Shown here one piece after another: positions 11,801 through 20,364 of a stretch of DNA of 33,698 nucleotides. A program made the position numbers and the translations under genes. Position 1 is the first letter of the stretch; every line of letters starts with the position of its first letter. The notes beneath the pieces are model-generated. The model saw only the letters and a list, made by a program, of their open reading frames with translations, did not search any database and was not told the origin of the DNA. The stretch comes from an uncultured Clostridia bacterium (GTDB lineage Bacteria > Bacillota > Clostridia > TANB77 > CAG-508): NCBI GenBank assembly GCA_947631025.1, contig CANRKA010000012.1, forward strand, positions 1 to 33,698, written 5' to 3'.

Positions 11801-13763
11801 CGTTTGTATAACTCATTACTACTTGTGTTTGTTTACTTGCAGATGTTTTTCTTAATGTAATATCTGTATTTAATACTATTGTTATTCCTTTGTTTCCATC
11901 TGTTATATATTGTGTTTGTTCTCCTGTTAGTGCTAAGTTTAATATTCTTCTATTTTCTATATTTATAGATGTTATTTGCATTTCATTTCCAAATAATATA
12001 TTTGCAGATTTTATATTTACACTTTCTACTTCTTCTGGTAATTCTATTCTTATTGTAGGATTTTTGTATAAATCATCTGTTATATCATCTGCTTCTAATA
12101 CAGCTCTTATTTCTACATCTTCATTTTTTACTACTGTAGATAATTTTTCTTTTCCTATTTGTACTGTTGCTTTTGATGTTGTTTCTTGTAAGTTTGTATT
12201 TGCAACTAATTCTTGTACTTTTTCTCCATTTACTGCTCCTAATAAAGTACTTTCTATTGTTCTAAATGCCTTTTTTTGTTCGAATGTGTAATTACTTGTT
12301 GCTGATATTGCTTTATTATTTATAATAGAAATTATTCCTTCTGCTACTGGTTTACTTGTAGTTATGCTTATATTTGAAACTGGCGCATTATACTCAAAAA
12401 CATAGTTTCCACTTTCGTCTAACTTTGTTTCTTTGTTTATTGTTCCTACTAAATTATTAGAACTATATATATCTATTTTTCCTTCTGTTCCTAATATTTT
12501 TTCGAAGTTTTCTTTGCTTATTTTTGTATTTTTATATAAAGTATTTACTTCTGCTTTTTTTGCGTTTTCTTCTACATAGCTATCTAAATTTTGTGCAAAT
12601 GTTATATTTTCTACAGAATCTGCATAACTTACATTTGCTACCCACATAGAATTATATTGTGTTTCGTATACAGAGTTTGCATATATATATCCTTTACCTA
12701 TGTTTTGTGTTCCATATATTCCAAAATCTACATTATTTACAGTTAATTCTATTGGTTGTTCATTTTCTGCAGTTGCGTTTACTGTGCTATTATTTAGTAA
12801 TGTTATTGTGCTTTCTGCTTTTGATTTAAATGATGTTACAATTTCTTGGCTATTGTATATATAAGTTACAAAGTATTCATCTGTTCCATTTTTCCATGAA
12901 ACATTTCCATCTTGATTTGCTTGATTTTCTACATTTATTGTTATTTCTCCGTTTTCTTTGTTATATGTATAGTTTTGGTTATTAAAACTATTTCCATTTT
13001 CTTTTCCATTAGTTGCTTTTGTATTATTTACATGTACTCTTACCTCTTCTGGTAGGTTTTGGTTTATTGCTGGTGCAACTATTTTTATATTTGTATTTTT
13101 AATTGGTAAAACATTTTCATTTATTCCAGATGTTATTTTTTGTTCTATTATAGTCTTATTATTTATTTGCATGTATTTTTGTACATTAGTTTCTATTTTA
13201 GCAGTTGTATCTGCAACCCAATCTATTCTAATATTTATGCTAGAATTAATACTTTGAGTTTTTCCTTTTATATTTGTGTAGTTACTTGTAAATGTTGCTG
13301 TTGTTTCTTTTCCTAAATAGTATGCATCTACACTTTCCTTTTTGTTTATTTTTACTTTTGCAGAAACTAATACTTTTGTATTGCTGTTTATTTGATTTAA
13401 AGTTATTTTATTTGCTTCTACTGTATTTACAATTCCTTCTATGTTTTGTGATTCTATGCTTTGTATTGCATAGTTTTCGTTAGATAATTGAATTACAGTA
13501 TCTTTTAAATAACCTTCTCCAACATTTATTTCGTAGTTTATTATTGCTTCTGCGTTTGCATCTAAAACTGCACTGTGTACATTTTTTCCTTCCACGTAAA
13601 AGTATGTATCAAAGCTTACGTTTTTATTGCTTGATACTGCGTTTTGTTCTTCTAATTCTTCAAATTCTGCATAGCTTTTTGTTGCTACTAACATTAAATT
13701 TCCAGAAGTTAATAGCAATATAATTAAGACCGAAATTATTTTGTTTAATATTTGTTTTACCAT
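8844..13763 (-). CDS. Giant cell-surface protein with DUF11-like repeats and an SdrD-B domain
   Basis: 1639 aa. Residues 1-32 are a signal peptide ending near SYAE. Most of the chain is repeated beta-sandwich material. The clearest part is a DUF11-like stretch from about residue 900 (VTIKNTGTEDARNVVVNMDV), repeated in style near 1150. An acidic Asp/Asn-Pro-Ser linker (about 1288-1312) precedes an SdrD-B-like domain (SGTAWLDNDKNGEMG, about 1315-1400) and another DUF11-like segment (EYEIAVTNEGDIPGYASKIVDYLP). The C-terminus is GLKTGG, a hydrophobic helix, then NKR, resembling a degenerate sortase signal. This is probably a wall- or membrane-anchored stalk or adhesin and the first gene of a two-gene operon with the 1870-aa protein. 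AGGAGG supports the start. There is no in-frame CGG in 1639 codons and the frame is intact. Confidence 0.85.
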   Translation of the reverse strand: MVKQILNKIISVLIILLLTSGNLMLVATKSYAEFEELEEQNAVSSNKNVSFDTYFYVEGKNVHSAVLDANAEAIINYEINVGEGYLKDTVIQLSNENYAIQSIESQNIEGIVNTVEANKITLNQINSNTKVLVSAKVKINKKESVDAYYLGKETTATFTSNYTNIKGKTQSINSSINIRIDWVADTTAKIETNVQKYMQINNKTIIEQKITSGINENVLPIKNTNIKIVAPAINQNLPEEVRVHVNNTKATNGKENGNSFNNQNYTYNKENGEITINVENQANQDGNVSWKNGTDEYFVTYIYNSQEIVTSFKSKAESTITLLNNSTVNATAENEQPIELTVNNVDFGIYGTQNIGKGYIYANSVYETQYNSMWVANVSYADSVENITFAQNLDSYVEENAKKAEVNTLYKNTKISKENFEKILGTEGKIDIYSSNNLVGTINKETKLDESGNYVFEYNAPVSNISITTSKPVAEGIISIINNKAISATSNYTFEQKKAFRTIESTLLGAVNGEKVQELVANTNLQETTSKATVQIGKEKLSTVVKNEDVEIRAVLEADDITDDLYKNPTIRIELPEEVESVNIKSANILFGNEMQITSINIENRRILNLALTGEQTQYITDGNKGITIVLNTDITLRKTSASKQTQVVMSYTNEKAIALENNGITATNVNISAPTGVITLNSVTNEKTGEVATSIESQEEEGVLERNVETINAKYTLTVINNNNTTISNAKVLGNIPSKGDKYNSTIDTKFVSKVTSLENANCTVFYSENLNATSDENNVENGWKTEPTENSKLYLIVINDNIEQGRELNFTYNIQLPANLEYGEKAISSYNVEYVEGANFSNEIADLNGTEFMKYAVAESNTTATIQSSSATPVALSTGNGPVLTATLEDSLVEGTAYVGNYVTYTVTIKNTGTEDARNVVVNMDVPDGMLYATDEIDGVHTNEFFIQEEVSNATVKIDSIKVNSTEVVKIYMYAKENISKNEVVASINCDNSETVYTNTLNTAIQSGLFDNIIFSYSDDSNIVKLNEEAIFVMNTARTEINNPENENPNLHNFSIEIYIPEEFEYNRCTVLAEGEELGEDAVSYSKSTRKLKIAMDEMKYSIMEIELVVTPLENNGIYSFTANIASNEGNESIKSTAFYVGKANTSVDVSSNIANSSYIKVGDSINYRLEFKNSGTISQQITPYIYFADEFEFSDIAIKVDGRTLVLDDEITSDKDDDIICTRSYYDNHLSILLEIPANGTLILEIEAPINVDYESEEEVNIKNRIIIDQINYEKEFEYKLEPYEFDYDDEDDEDNPNNPSNPSNPGGNTTEETFKISGTAWLDNDKNGEMGENENKLQGITVKAINSNGQAVKSTTTQENGVYTLEGLTKGNYTVIFEYDTNKYTLTTYQKEGIEESANSNVIKGKFEGKEVATSNTINITDRSIANINIGLIEGNKFDLSLSKKVTQISMVNTKTSKVKSYDTNLAKIDLDYKYINNTKVAVEYEIAVTNEGDIPGYASKIVDYLPTEFDFSTELNKDWYTSGNKIETKALEDKIINPGESQTITLVLTKNMTENDNGIVCNTAEIAEDYNEYGQEDIDSIPGNNKENEDDQSSANVILGLKTGGPITYITLTLSIMALICVSAYEINKRVLKV

Positions 13764-14114
13764 TACAAATTCCTCCTATTTATCCTATTATCATATATAC
13801 CTTAAGTATAGGTTCTTTTAAAATTTCTTTCAATATGTAGTTTTTTCTAGATTCCTTATTCCATTACGGATGCTATTTTTCGCCTTTTTATTACTTTTTA
13901 ATTACATTTTCTTTAAGTTTTTTACAATTTTATTCTTTATTTTTAATGCATTATTAATTTTCCTTTATTTCCGTAGGAAATTATTAAAAATAGCTATAAT
14001 TATATTTAAAAGTATTTCACATTTTATATTTTTTTACATATTATAATTTAGTTATTTATTTATTAATTTTGCATAATATATTTATATAGCTTTTATTTAA
14101 ATAGGAGGTTTTTT
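13764..14114. other. Divergent intergenic region
   Basis: About 350 bases of AT-rich DNA between the giant surface gene (-) and the small-gene cluster (+). It must hold both promoters. Visible elements are a dyad ATTTCC-GTA-GGAAAT near 13970-13984 and several TATAAT-like stretches (about 13990-14050). I see no gene. Confidence 0.5.
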
Positions 14115-14270
14115 ATGAATAATATAGATATAAAACAGCTTATGGATATGCTTTCTAAAGTTGATAAAAAGGATTTACAAGCTAGTATTGAAAAGGCTAA
14201 CCAAATTATGAATTCTAATAAAAAAGATGAAATTATAAATGAAATAAAAAATAATTTAAATAAAAATTAA
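14115..14270 (+). CDS. Small 51-aa protein of unknown function
   Basis: Starts MNNIDIKQLMDMLSKVDKK and is a short, charged, probably helical soluble protein. ATAGGAGG lies 8 bases before the ATG. It is the first of three closely spaced plus-strand genes (26 bases to the next), so they are probably cotranscribed. I do not recognise a named family. Small Asn/Lys-rich proteins of this type are common in clostridial sporulation and cell-envelope clusters, which is only an impression. Confidence 0.7.
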   Translation: MNNIDIKQLMDMLSKVDKKDLQASIEKANQIMNSNKKDEIINEIKNNLNKN

Positions 14271-14296
14271 GTATTTTTTTATGTAGGAGGTATTAT

Positions 14297-14698
14297 ATGA
14301 GTGATGATTTGTCTGAATTAATGGGGAAACTTAATAATATGATAAATTCTGATTCTTCTGGTGAACTAAAAAATTTAATTAACAATTTTACTTCTAACAG
14401 TTCTTCGGATAATTCATCTAATACTTCTGGCAATGATTCTAATAACACAAATAATAACACTAACGAAAATCATAATTTTGATATAGATTTTGATACAATT
14501 TTAAAGCTTAAAAATATAATGGAGGCATTTAATAGCAAAAAAAACGACCCTAGAGCTAACTTACTGCTTTCTTTAAAGCCTTATTTAAAAGAAAGTAGAA
14601 AAAGTAAATTAGACCAGTATGTGCAGTTATTAAATATGAGCAATGTTTTTGAGCTTTTAAAAGATTCTGGTGGTGATTTAAATAGCAACATTAAATAA
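14297..14698 (+). CDS. 133-aa protein with Ser/Asn-rich linker, unknown function
   Basis: MSDDLSELMGKLNNMI is followed by a low-complexity Ser/Asn/Thr linker (about residues 32-58). A helical C-terminal part contains ANLLLSLKPYLKESRKSKLDQYVQLLNM, resembling the conserved part of small clostridial proteins usually annotated as hypothetical. TAGGAGG lies 7 bases upstream of the ATG. Its last 17 bases overlap the next reading frame, suggesting translational coupling. Confidence 0.75.
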   Translation: MSDDLSELMGKLNNMINSDSSGELKNLINNFTSNSSSDNSSNTSGNDSNNTNNNTNENHNFDIDFDTILKLKNIMEAFNSKKNDPRANLLLSLKPYLKESRKSKLDQYVQLLNMSNVFELLKDSGGDLNSNIK

Positions 14699-14999
14699 TC
14701 CATTTTATTCTAATTATAATAATTATTACTCGTATAAGAATTCCTACAATTCACCAAATTCTTATGTTCCAAAAGAGCACATATATTCTAAAAACTACTT
14801 TAATAACGATAACTATTTACATACCCAGGAAATAAAGCAAGAAAAAAAAGAATCTGAAACTATAGATTCTTTTGAAATTTTTGGAATTAAATTATATTTT
14901 GATGACATTTTAATAATTGTATTATTATTTTTTTTATACAAAGAAGAAGTACATGACGAAATGCTATTTATAGCTTTAATATTATTGCTAATTTCGTAA
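14682..14999 (+). CDS. 105-aa Asn/Tyr-rich small membrane protein, probably ATA start
   Basis: An open frame in +1 relation to the preceding gene. It reads (M)ATLNNPFYSNYNNYYSY, then a charged middle, then a C-terminal hydrophobic pair of segments around KEEVHDEMLFIALILLLIS. The frame contains no ATG, GTG or TTG before the last few residues. The best start is ATA at 14682, right after the in-frame stop at 14679 and behind a GGTGGTGAT purine stretch. Alternatives are a +1 shift from the upstream gene near its AAA TAA stop, or a decayed start codon. The composition and membrane tail make a real protein likely. Function is unknown. Confidence 0.5.
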   Translation: MATLNNPFYSNYNNYYSYKNSYNSPNSYVPKEHIYSKNYFNNDNYLHTQEIKQEKKESETIDSFEIFGIKLYFDDILIIVLLFFLYKEEVHDEMLFIALILLLIS

Positions 15000-15076
15000 A
15001 ATAACTGTTTAGAAATAGCTTTTAAATTTTTCTTAAATAAGTATATTTGTATAAGCTGTCTTAAATAATATAATTT

Positions 15077-15691
15077 TTATTCTAATTCTATTTTTCCGTC
15101 TTTAATATAAGCATATGTGTATTTTACACTATACTCATCATCTTGTTTTTTCATTTCTTTTAATTTATTAGATATTCTAAGTTGTGGAGTATCTATTTTT
15201 TCTGCTGCAATTATTGCCTTATTATTTCCTTTTGCACCAGCATGTGCAAGTCCCATTATTTTTCCTAATACAATTATATTTTCTCCTGCTATAATCTCAG
15301 AGCCAGAATTTACATCTCCTATTATAACAATGCTTCCTTCATTTTCTATTTTTTGTCCTGACCTTAATGAGCCTCTATGGTATATTGTGCTAGATTCTCC
15401 TATATCTTCGTTATATGTTCTTTTTATTCCATACAAGCCTAATACTTTTGGACTATCAAATTCTATTTCTACGTCTATTTCTTCTTTTATTAATTTTTTT
15501 ATTTCATCTATTTCTTTATTTTTTAATACTTTACCTGTAACAAATATAGGCGTTTTATCTTCCTTATATAAATTTTTTAGTTCTGGTAATCTCTTTTTTA
15601 GTGCCTTTACTATTTCCTTATATTCACACTTTTCGTTTAACTTTAGTATTAGTTCCTTTTTACTTAATCTTATTTCTACTACTTGTAACAT
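15077..15691 (-). CDS. minC: Septum site-determining protein MinC
   Basis: About 204 aa. It inhibits FtsZ polymerisation away from midcell. The N-terminal domain (1-100) binds FtsZ. The C-terminal beta-helix domain shows the family signature: RGSLRSGQKIENEGSIVIIGDVNSGSEIIAGENIIVLGKIMGLAHAG. I prefer the second ATG (15691), because the AAAGGATG binding site overlaps the first ATG at 15700. It is the last gene of the radC-mreBCD-pbp2-minC operon. In many Clostridia minD and minE follow directly, but here the next genes run convergently, so MinD must be encoded elsewhere or be absent. Confidence 0.93.
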   Translation of the reverse strand: MLQVVEIRLSKKELILKLNEKCEYKEIVKALKKRLPELKNLYKEDKTPIFVTGKVLKNKEIDEIKKLIKEEIDVEIEFDSPKVLGLYGIKRTYNEDIGESSTIYHRGSLRSGQKIENEGSIVIIGDVNSGSEIIAGENIIVLGKIMGLAHAGAKGNNKAIIAAEKIDTPQLRISNKLKEMKKQDDEYSVKYTYAYIKDGKIELE

Positions 15692-15736
15692 TTTTAACAT
15701 CCTTTCTTTTTTAGATATTTTTTAGCATATATTTTA

Positions 15737-17840
15737 TTATCTAAATGATTCGGTATATGGTATTATGCTTGTGTCTTCTTGTATTTGTTCTATATTCATT
15801 CCAAAATATTGCTCTATTATTTCTTTTACCGCTTCTGCAGTATAATAACCATGACCTCCATTTTCAACAAAAACTACAACTGCTATTTGAGGGTCTTCAA
15901 ATGGTGCAAAACCAACAAACCACGCATTTACTTTTCCAGTAGAAGTTTCTGCAGACCCTGTTTTACCACCAACACTTATATTGAAATTTTTGAATATAGA
16001 ATATGCTGTTCCTCCTTGGTCATCTGTAACAGATTCCATTCCTTGCAATATTGCATTTAGATTATCTTGTGATATAGAGATATCTTCTGAGTTAATGTTT
16101 TCTATTCCTAATTTTTCATTTACATATTTTTGTATTTCTGTATTTGACACTTCTGTTCCATCTGAATTAATAATTTTTTGCACTATAGATGGATGAATTG
16201 AATTTCCTCCATTTGCCAACATACTTATATATTTTGCAATTTGTACAAGTGAAAATGAATTGTAACTTTGTCCAATTGCTGCTGAAAGTGTTTCTCCTGC
16301 ATACCACTGTTCATTATATAAGTTTTGCTTTGTTTCTTTAGAAGCAAGTGTTCCAGATATTTCATTTGGAAGCTCTATTCCTGTTTTTACACCTAATCCA
16401 AAATATTTTGCATATTTTGCAAGTGTATCTATTCCCATTCTGTCTGCTGTTTCATAAAAGAAGTAATTGCAAGAATGTTGTATTGCTCCACTAACATTTA
16501 ATCTTCCATGCCCTCTATGGTAGTCTGTATAAATCCAACATTTTGGATTTGTATATTTTGGGTAAACTCCTGTATCATTTATTGTTTCTTTTGTATTTAT
16601 TACTCCAGATTCTAGCCCAGCTATTGCTGTTACCATTTTAAATATTGAACCTGGTGCATAAGATGTTTGTATTGTTTTGTTCATTAATGGTGTGTCTGAA
16701 GTGTTGTATTTGTTCCAATTTTCTGAACTTATTCCCCCAACAAAGTCTTGTGGATTAAAGTCTGGGTAACTTGCCATAGATAACACTTCACCTGTTTTTA
16801 CATTCATTACAATTGCTGCTCCAGAATTTGTTTCGTATCTTTTAGAAAATCCACCACTATTAATTTTTTGTATGTTATTTGCTAATGCTTGTTCTGTAAC
16901 TTTTTGTAAGTTTGCATCAATTGTTAAAATAATGTCACTACCTTGAATAGCATCTTGTGTAACATATTCTTCTGTTGTTGTTCCTTCAACAGACATGTCT
17001 ATTTGCTTTGTTCCATCTTTACCTTTTAAGTATTCTTCAAATAAATATTCTATTCCAGTTTTTCCTATATAATCGCTAGAATTGTACCCTTTTTCTTTTC
17101 TAGTTTCTAATTCTTCTTCTGTAATTCTTCCTATTGTTCCTACCACATGTGATGCTAAATTAGAAGAAACATATTGTCTGTTTGGTTCTACAACAACGCT
17201 TACTCCTGGGAAGCTATCACTTCTTTCACTAAATTCTAGTGCACTTTCTCTACTAATATTGTTTGAAATTTTTATAGATTTTGTTGTACTGTATCCGGTC
17301 TTGCACTATTTGATATCTAGTTGATAATATTTTTCTTATTTCACTTTTATCTTCATATTGTATTTCGTATTTTTCTTTTAATGCATAAAAACATTCCTCT
17401 GCTGTTTCTTTATCTTCTAATTTATTTTTCTTTTTCCAACTTTTAATTTTATTTTCGTTATCAAAATTGAAATATAGTGTTCCATCTTCATTTATATTTA
17501 TTGGGAAGTTATCTGTATAACTGTCTCCATTTTTTTCTAATACTCTTATAATGTTTAGTATTGTAGTATTTAGCGTTGCATTGTCATTTTTACTTTTGTA
17601 TAATTCTAAACTAAATCCCATACTATTACCTGCAATTTCGTTTCCGTTTCTATCTAATATTGACCCTCTTGCTGCTACATCTGTACTTTCTCTTGTTAAT
17701 CTTGTATTAGATTTTTCCCTGTATTCATCTCCGTGTACTATTTGCAAGTTAAATAGTTGTAATAATAGTATAATTCCTAATATGTATATAAATGTTGTTA
17801 TACTACTAAACCTAAATTTTATATTTGGAGCACCTTTCAA
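15737..17840 (-). CDS. mrdA: Penicillin-binding protein 2 (transpeptidase), read through a +1 frameshift at CGGA
   Basis: Class B transpeptidase for cell-elongation peptidoglycan, working with RodA and MreBCD. It appears as two pieces in different frames (17840-17253 and 17146-15737). Skipping the C of codon 182 (CGG, 17297-17295, then A) gives one 700-aa protein of family-typical size. It has an N-terminal membrane anchor (about 10-30), ARGSILDRNG in the pedestal region, active-site SIFK (Ser398), SCN (456-458) and KTG (626-628). All catalytic motifs lie after the break, so without the shift the enzyme is dead. The start is TTG at 17840 with GAAAGGAAG upstream. A 98-base gap to mreD contains GGAGGGG and TATAAT-like sequence, so a local promoter is possible. 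Confidence 0.9.
17294..17297 (-). other. Inferred +1 frameshift site, codon 182 of PBP2
   Basis: Minus-strand context is CAA GAC CGG ATA CAG. In frame it ends 13 codons later at TAG. Skipping the C gives GAC GGA TAC AGT and continues through NISRESA, SFPGVSVVVEPNRQY and HVVGTIGRI, the normal PBP2 progression into the transpeptidase domain. Confidence 0.85.
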
Positions 17841-17938
17841 TTTTTCACTTCCTTTCTTTATAGTGTTTAGGATTATAAGCCTTTATATTAATTACAAAGC
17901 AAGCTACCCCTCCTACACTATAACTTAGAAAATATTTT

Positions 17939-18472
17939 TTAAAAGTATCGTGTTAAAATTTTGTTTTCTTTAAATAAATCTTGTATACTAAATCCTACTC
18001 TTTGAATTATTGGATAAAGTATTATTGTTAATACTGCATTATAAAAAATTTCTATTATGACTTTTATTAGGAAGCTTAATGTCTCCCATGTATAAGAAAA
18101 TATTATTGAATTAATTAAGTAATTTCCAAATTCATATATAAATGTTGTTACTATTACCATTCCAATTATAGTTATTTTACTGTCTTTAGAAAAATTTTTG
18201 TCTAATACTCCACCTAATAATCCAATAATTCCATACATTATAGATGATATTCCAATTTTTTTACTTATAAATATATCTAGCAATAAACCAAATATAACTC
18301 CAAATGTAATTCCATACATTCTTCCTGCAAATAATCCTATAAATAGCACTAATATTATAAATAGATTTGGCTTAATACCTGCTAATGTGAACCATGAAAA
18401 AAAGTTTGATTGTAAAATATAAATTATAATAAAAGTTATTATTAGTCCTATTACTAATCCAACCTTCTTCAC
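17939..18472 (-). CDS. mreD: Rod shape-determining protein MreD
   Basis: A 177-aa integral membrane protein of the elongasome, with about five or six hydrophobic helices and the typical NLFIILVLFIGLFAGRMYGITFGVIFGLLLDI pattern (GxxxGLxxD). It begins with GTG at 18472, preceded by AAAGGAGAG. It lies 17 bases after mreC and is followed by pbp2. Sequence conservation in this family is low, so the call rests on topology, size and operon position together. Confidence 0.9.
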   Translation of the reverse strand: MKKVGLVIGLIITFIIIYILQSNFFSWFTLAGIKPNLFIILVLFIGLFAGRMYGITFGVIFGLLLDIFISKKIGISSIMYGIIGLLGGVLDKNFSKDSKITIIGMVIVTTFIYEFGNYLINSIIFSYTWETLSFLIKVIIEIFYNAVLTIILYPIIQRVGFSIQDLFKENKILTRYF

Positions 18473-18489
18473 TTAAATTCACTCTCCTT

Positions 18490-19305
18490 TTATTGTATTA
18501 TAACTAATACAGTATCTAATTTTGAAAAGTCTACAGCTGTCTCTATTAATGCATATCTATCTGTTATATTGTTTTTGTTTACTACTTTTTTTATTGTTCC
18601 TACATATATTCCTTTTGGATATATTCCTCCTAAGCCTGATGTTTCTATACTATCATTTTCTACTAATTCACATTCTGTTGGTATATATGTTGCTTTTATT
18701 TCAGATTTTCCTTCTAATGTTCCTTTTGCAATTATTCCATCTTTTGAATTTGTAAGACTACAACTAACCGAACTTGCTGGGTCTACTATTGTTTGAATTT
18801 TAGCCGTAGAATCTGTAACAGATATTACATGTCCAACTAATCCTTTGTCTGCAATTACTGTCATATTTACATTTATTCCATCCTTTTTTCCTGCGTTTAT
18901 AACAATATCGCTACTATAGTTACTTATATCTCTATCTATTACATATGCCGGCACAATTTTGTACTCTGAATATTTTTCGGCTAAATTTAGCTCTTCTTTT
19001 AGTGTTTCATTTTCTGCTCTTAGCATTTCTAATTCTCTTAAAGATTCTTCTAGCTGACTATTTTTTTCTTCTAAAGCTTTATTTTCTTGTTTTAAATTGC
19101 TTATATCTGTAAAAAATGTATTGTTACCAGATATTTTATTTTTAAGGTATGTTAATCCATTTTGTATTGGCATTACTAATGAATTTACAGCATTTCCTAT
19201 ATACGAAAATTTTTCTATTTTTATGTTTGATAAAAATACTAATATTATTAACAATACAATTGTTATTATTATTCCAAATATGTTTGTTTTGCTGTTTTTA
19301 TACAT
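18490..19305 (-). CDS. mreC: Rod shape-determining protein MreC
   Basis: 271 aa. It has one N-terminal membrane helix (about 10-28), then a coiled coil (about 65-115, LKQENKALEEKNSQLEESL) and the extracytoplasmic double beta-barrel domain. The latter carries the family features VINAGKKDGINVNMTVI, GLVGHVISV and YPKGIYVGTI. It bridges MreB/MreD to the periplasm-side wall synthases including PBP2. It starts at an ATG behind GAAAGAAGG, 24 bases after mreB. Confidence 0.94.
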   Translation of the reverse strand: MYKNSKTNIFGIIITIVLLIILVFLSNIKIEKFSYIGNAVNSLVMPIQNGLTYLKNKISGNNTFFTDISNLKQENKALEEKNSQLEESLRELEMLRAENETLKEELNLAEKYSEYKIVPAYVIDRDISNYSSDIVINAGKKDGINVNMTVIADKGLVGHVISVTDSTAKIQTIVDPASSVSCSLTNSKDGIIAKGTLEGKSEIKATYIPTECELVENDSIETSGLGGIYPKGIYVGTIKKVVNKNNITDRYALIETAVDFSKLDTVLVIIQ

Positions 19306-19329
19306 TTTTTACCTTCTTTCTTTATTTAC

Positions 19330-20364
19330 TTAAATACGTTTTCTGGAATTTATTAGCACTTTTTTTAGTCTTTCTAAATCTTCTAATGTTTTTCCTGTTC
19401 CAACTACTACAGAATTTAGTGGATTTTCTGCTACATATACTGGCATTCCTGTTCTTTGGCTTAATAATTTGTCTAAATTTTTTATTAAAGCTCCACCACC
19501 TGCAAGTACAATTCCCTTTTGTGCAATGTCTGAGGTAAGCTCTGGTGGTGTTTTTTCTAGTGTGCTCTTAACTACATCTACTATTTCATTAATTGAGTAT
19601 TTAATTGCTTCTCCAATTTCGTTAGAAGTTATATTAATAGCAACTGGCAAACCACTATTTAAATCTCTTCCCTTAACTTCCATTTGCTCTTCTTTTATTA
19701 GTGGCATAACACATCCTATTTGTTTTTTTACTTGTTCTGCAGTTGTTTGTCCTATTAATATATTATATTCCCTTTTTATATAATTTATAATATCTTCGTC
19801 AAGTTCATCTCCTGCAACTCTTAAAGATTTACTTACAACAATTCCACCTAAAGATATAACTGCAACTTCTGTTGTTCCTCCACCTATATCTACTATTATA
19901 TTTCCACTTGGCTCTTCAACATTAATATTTGAACCAATTGCTGCAGCCATTGGCTCTTCTATTAAATATACTTCTTTTGCTCCTGCTTGATAAATAGACT
20001 CTTCTACAGCTCTTTCTTCTACTTCTGTAATTCCAGAAGGAACTCCAACTACAACTCTTGGCTTTCCTATATTATATTTTTCGTTTATTTTCTTAAATAA
20101 ATTCTTTAGCATTAATTCTGTTGCTGTAAAGTCTGCTATTACACCATCTTTTAAAGGTCTTACTGCTTTTATTTTTTCTGGTGTTCTCCCTAACATATCT
20201 TTTGCCTCTGTTCCTGTTGCTAAAATATCTCCAGTTTTTTTATTTATTGCAACAACAGAAGGCTCATTTAAAATAATTCCTTTTCCTTTCAACATTACTA
20301 AAATATTTGCTGTTCCTAGGTCAATACCTATATCTTTTGAACCTAATTTAAATAAATTAAGCAT
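19330..20364 (-). CDS. mreB: Rod shape-determining protein MreB
   Basis: A 344-aa bacterial actin that polymerises on the inner membrane face and directs elongation. Actin-fold ATP-binding signatures are visible: DLGTANILVMLKGKGIILNEPSVV at the start, phosphate-2 IVDIGGGTTEVAVISLGG (about 155-175), and the adenosine motif KGIVLAGGGALIKNLDKLL (about 287-305). It is full length and directly abuts radC (1-base spacing), so the two are cotranscribed. The neighbours mreC, mreD and pbp2 complete the module. Confidence 0.97.
   Translation of the reverse strand: MLNLFKLGSKDIGIDLGTANILVMLKGKGIILNEPSVVAINKKTGDILATGTEAKDMLGRTPEKIKAVRPLKDGVIADFTATELMLKNLFKKINEKYNIGKPRVVVGVPSGITEVEERAVEESIYQAGAKEVYLIEEPMAAAIGSNINVEEPSGNIIVDIGGGTTEVAVISLGGIVVSKSLRVAGDELDEDIINYIKREYNILIGQTTAEQVKKQIGCVMPLIKEEQMEVKGRDLNSGLPVAINITSNEIGEAIKYSINEIVDVVKSTLEKTPPELTSDIAQKGIVLAGGGALIKNLDKLLSQRTGMPVYVAENPLNSVVVGTGKTLEDLERLKKVLINSRKRI

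Noticed and set aside
3210-13763. Prophage or transposon carrying the giant genes
   Set aside because: No integrase, transposase or terminal repeats are seen. Codon use and composition match the neighbours.
15117-15725. Long plus-strand ORF opposite minC (202 aa)
   Set aside because: Antisense shadow of minC. It is hydrophobic because of T-rich codons, and minC is clearly the real gene.
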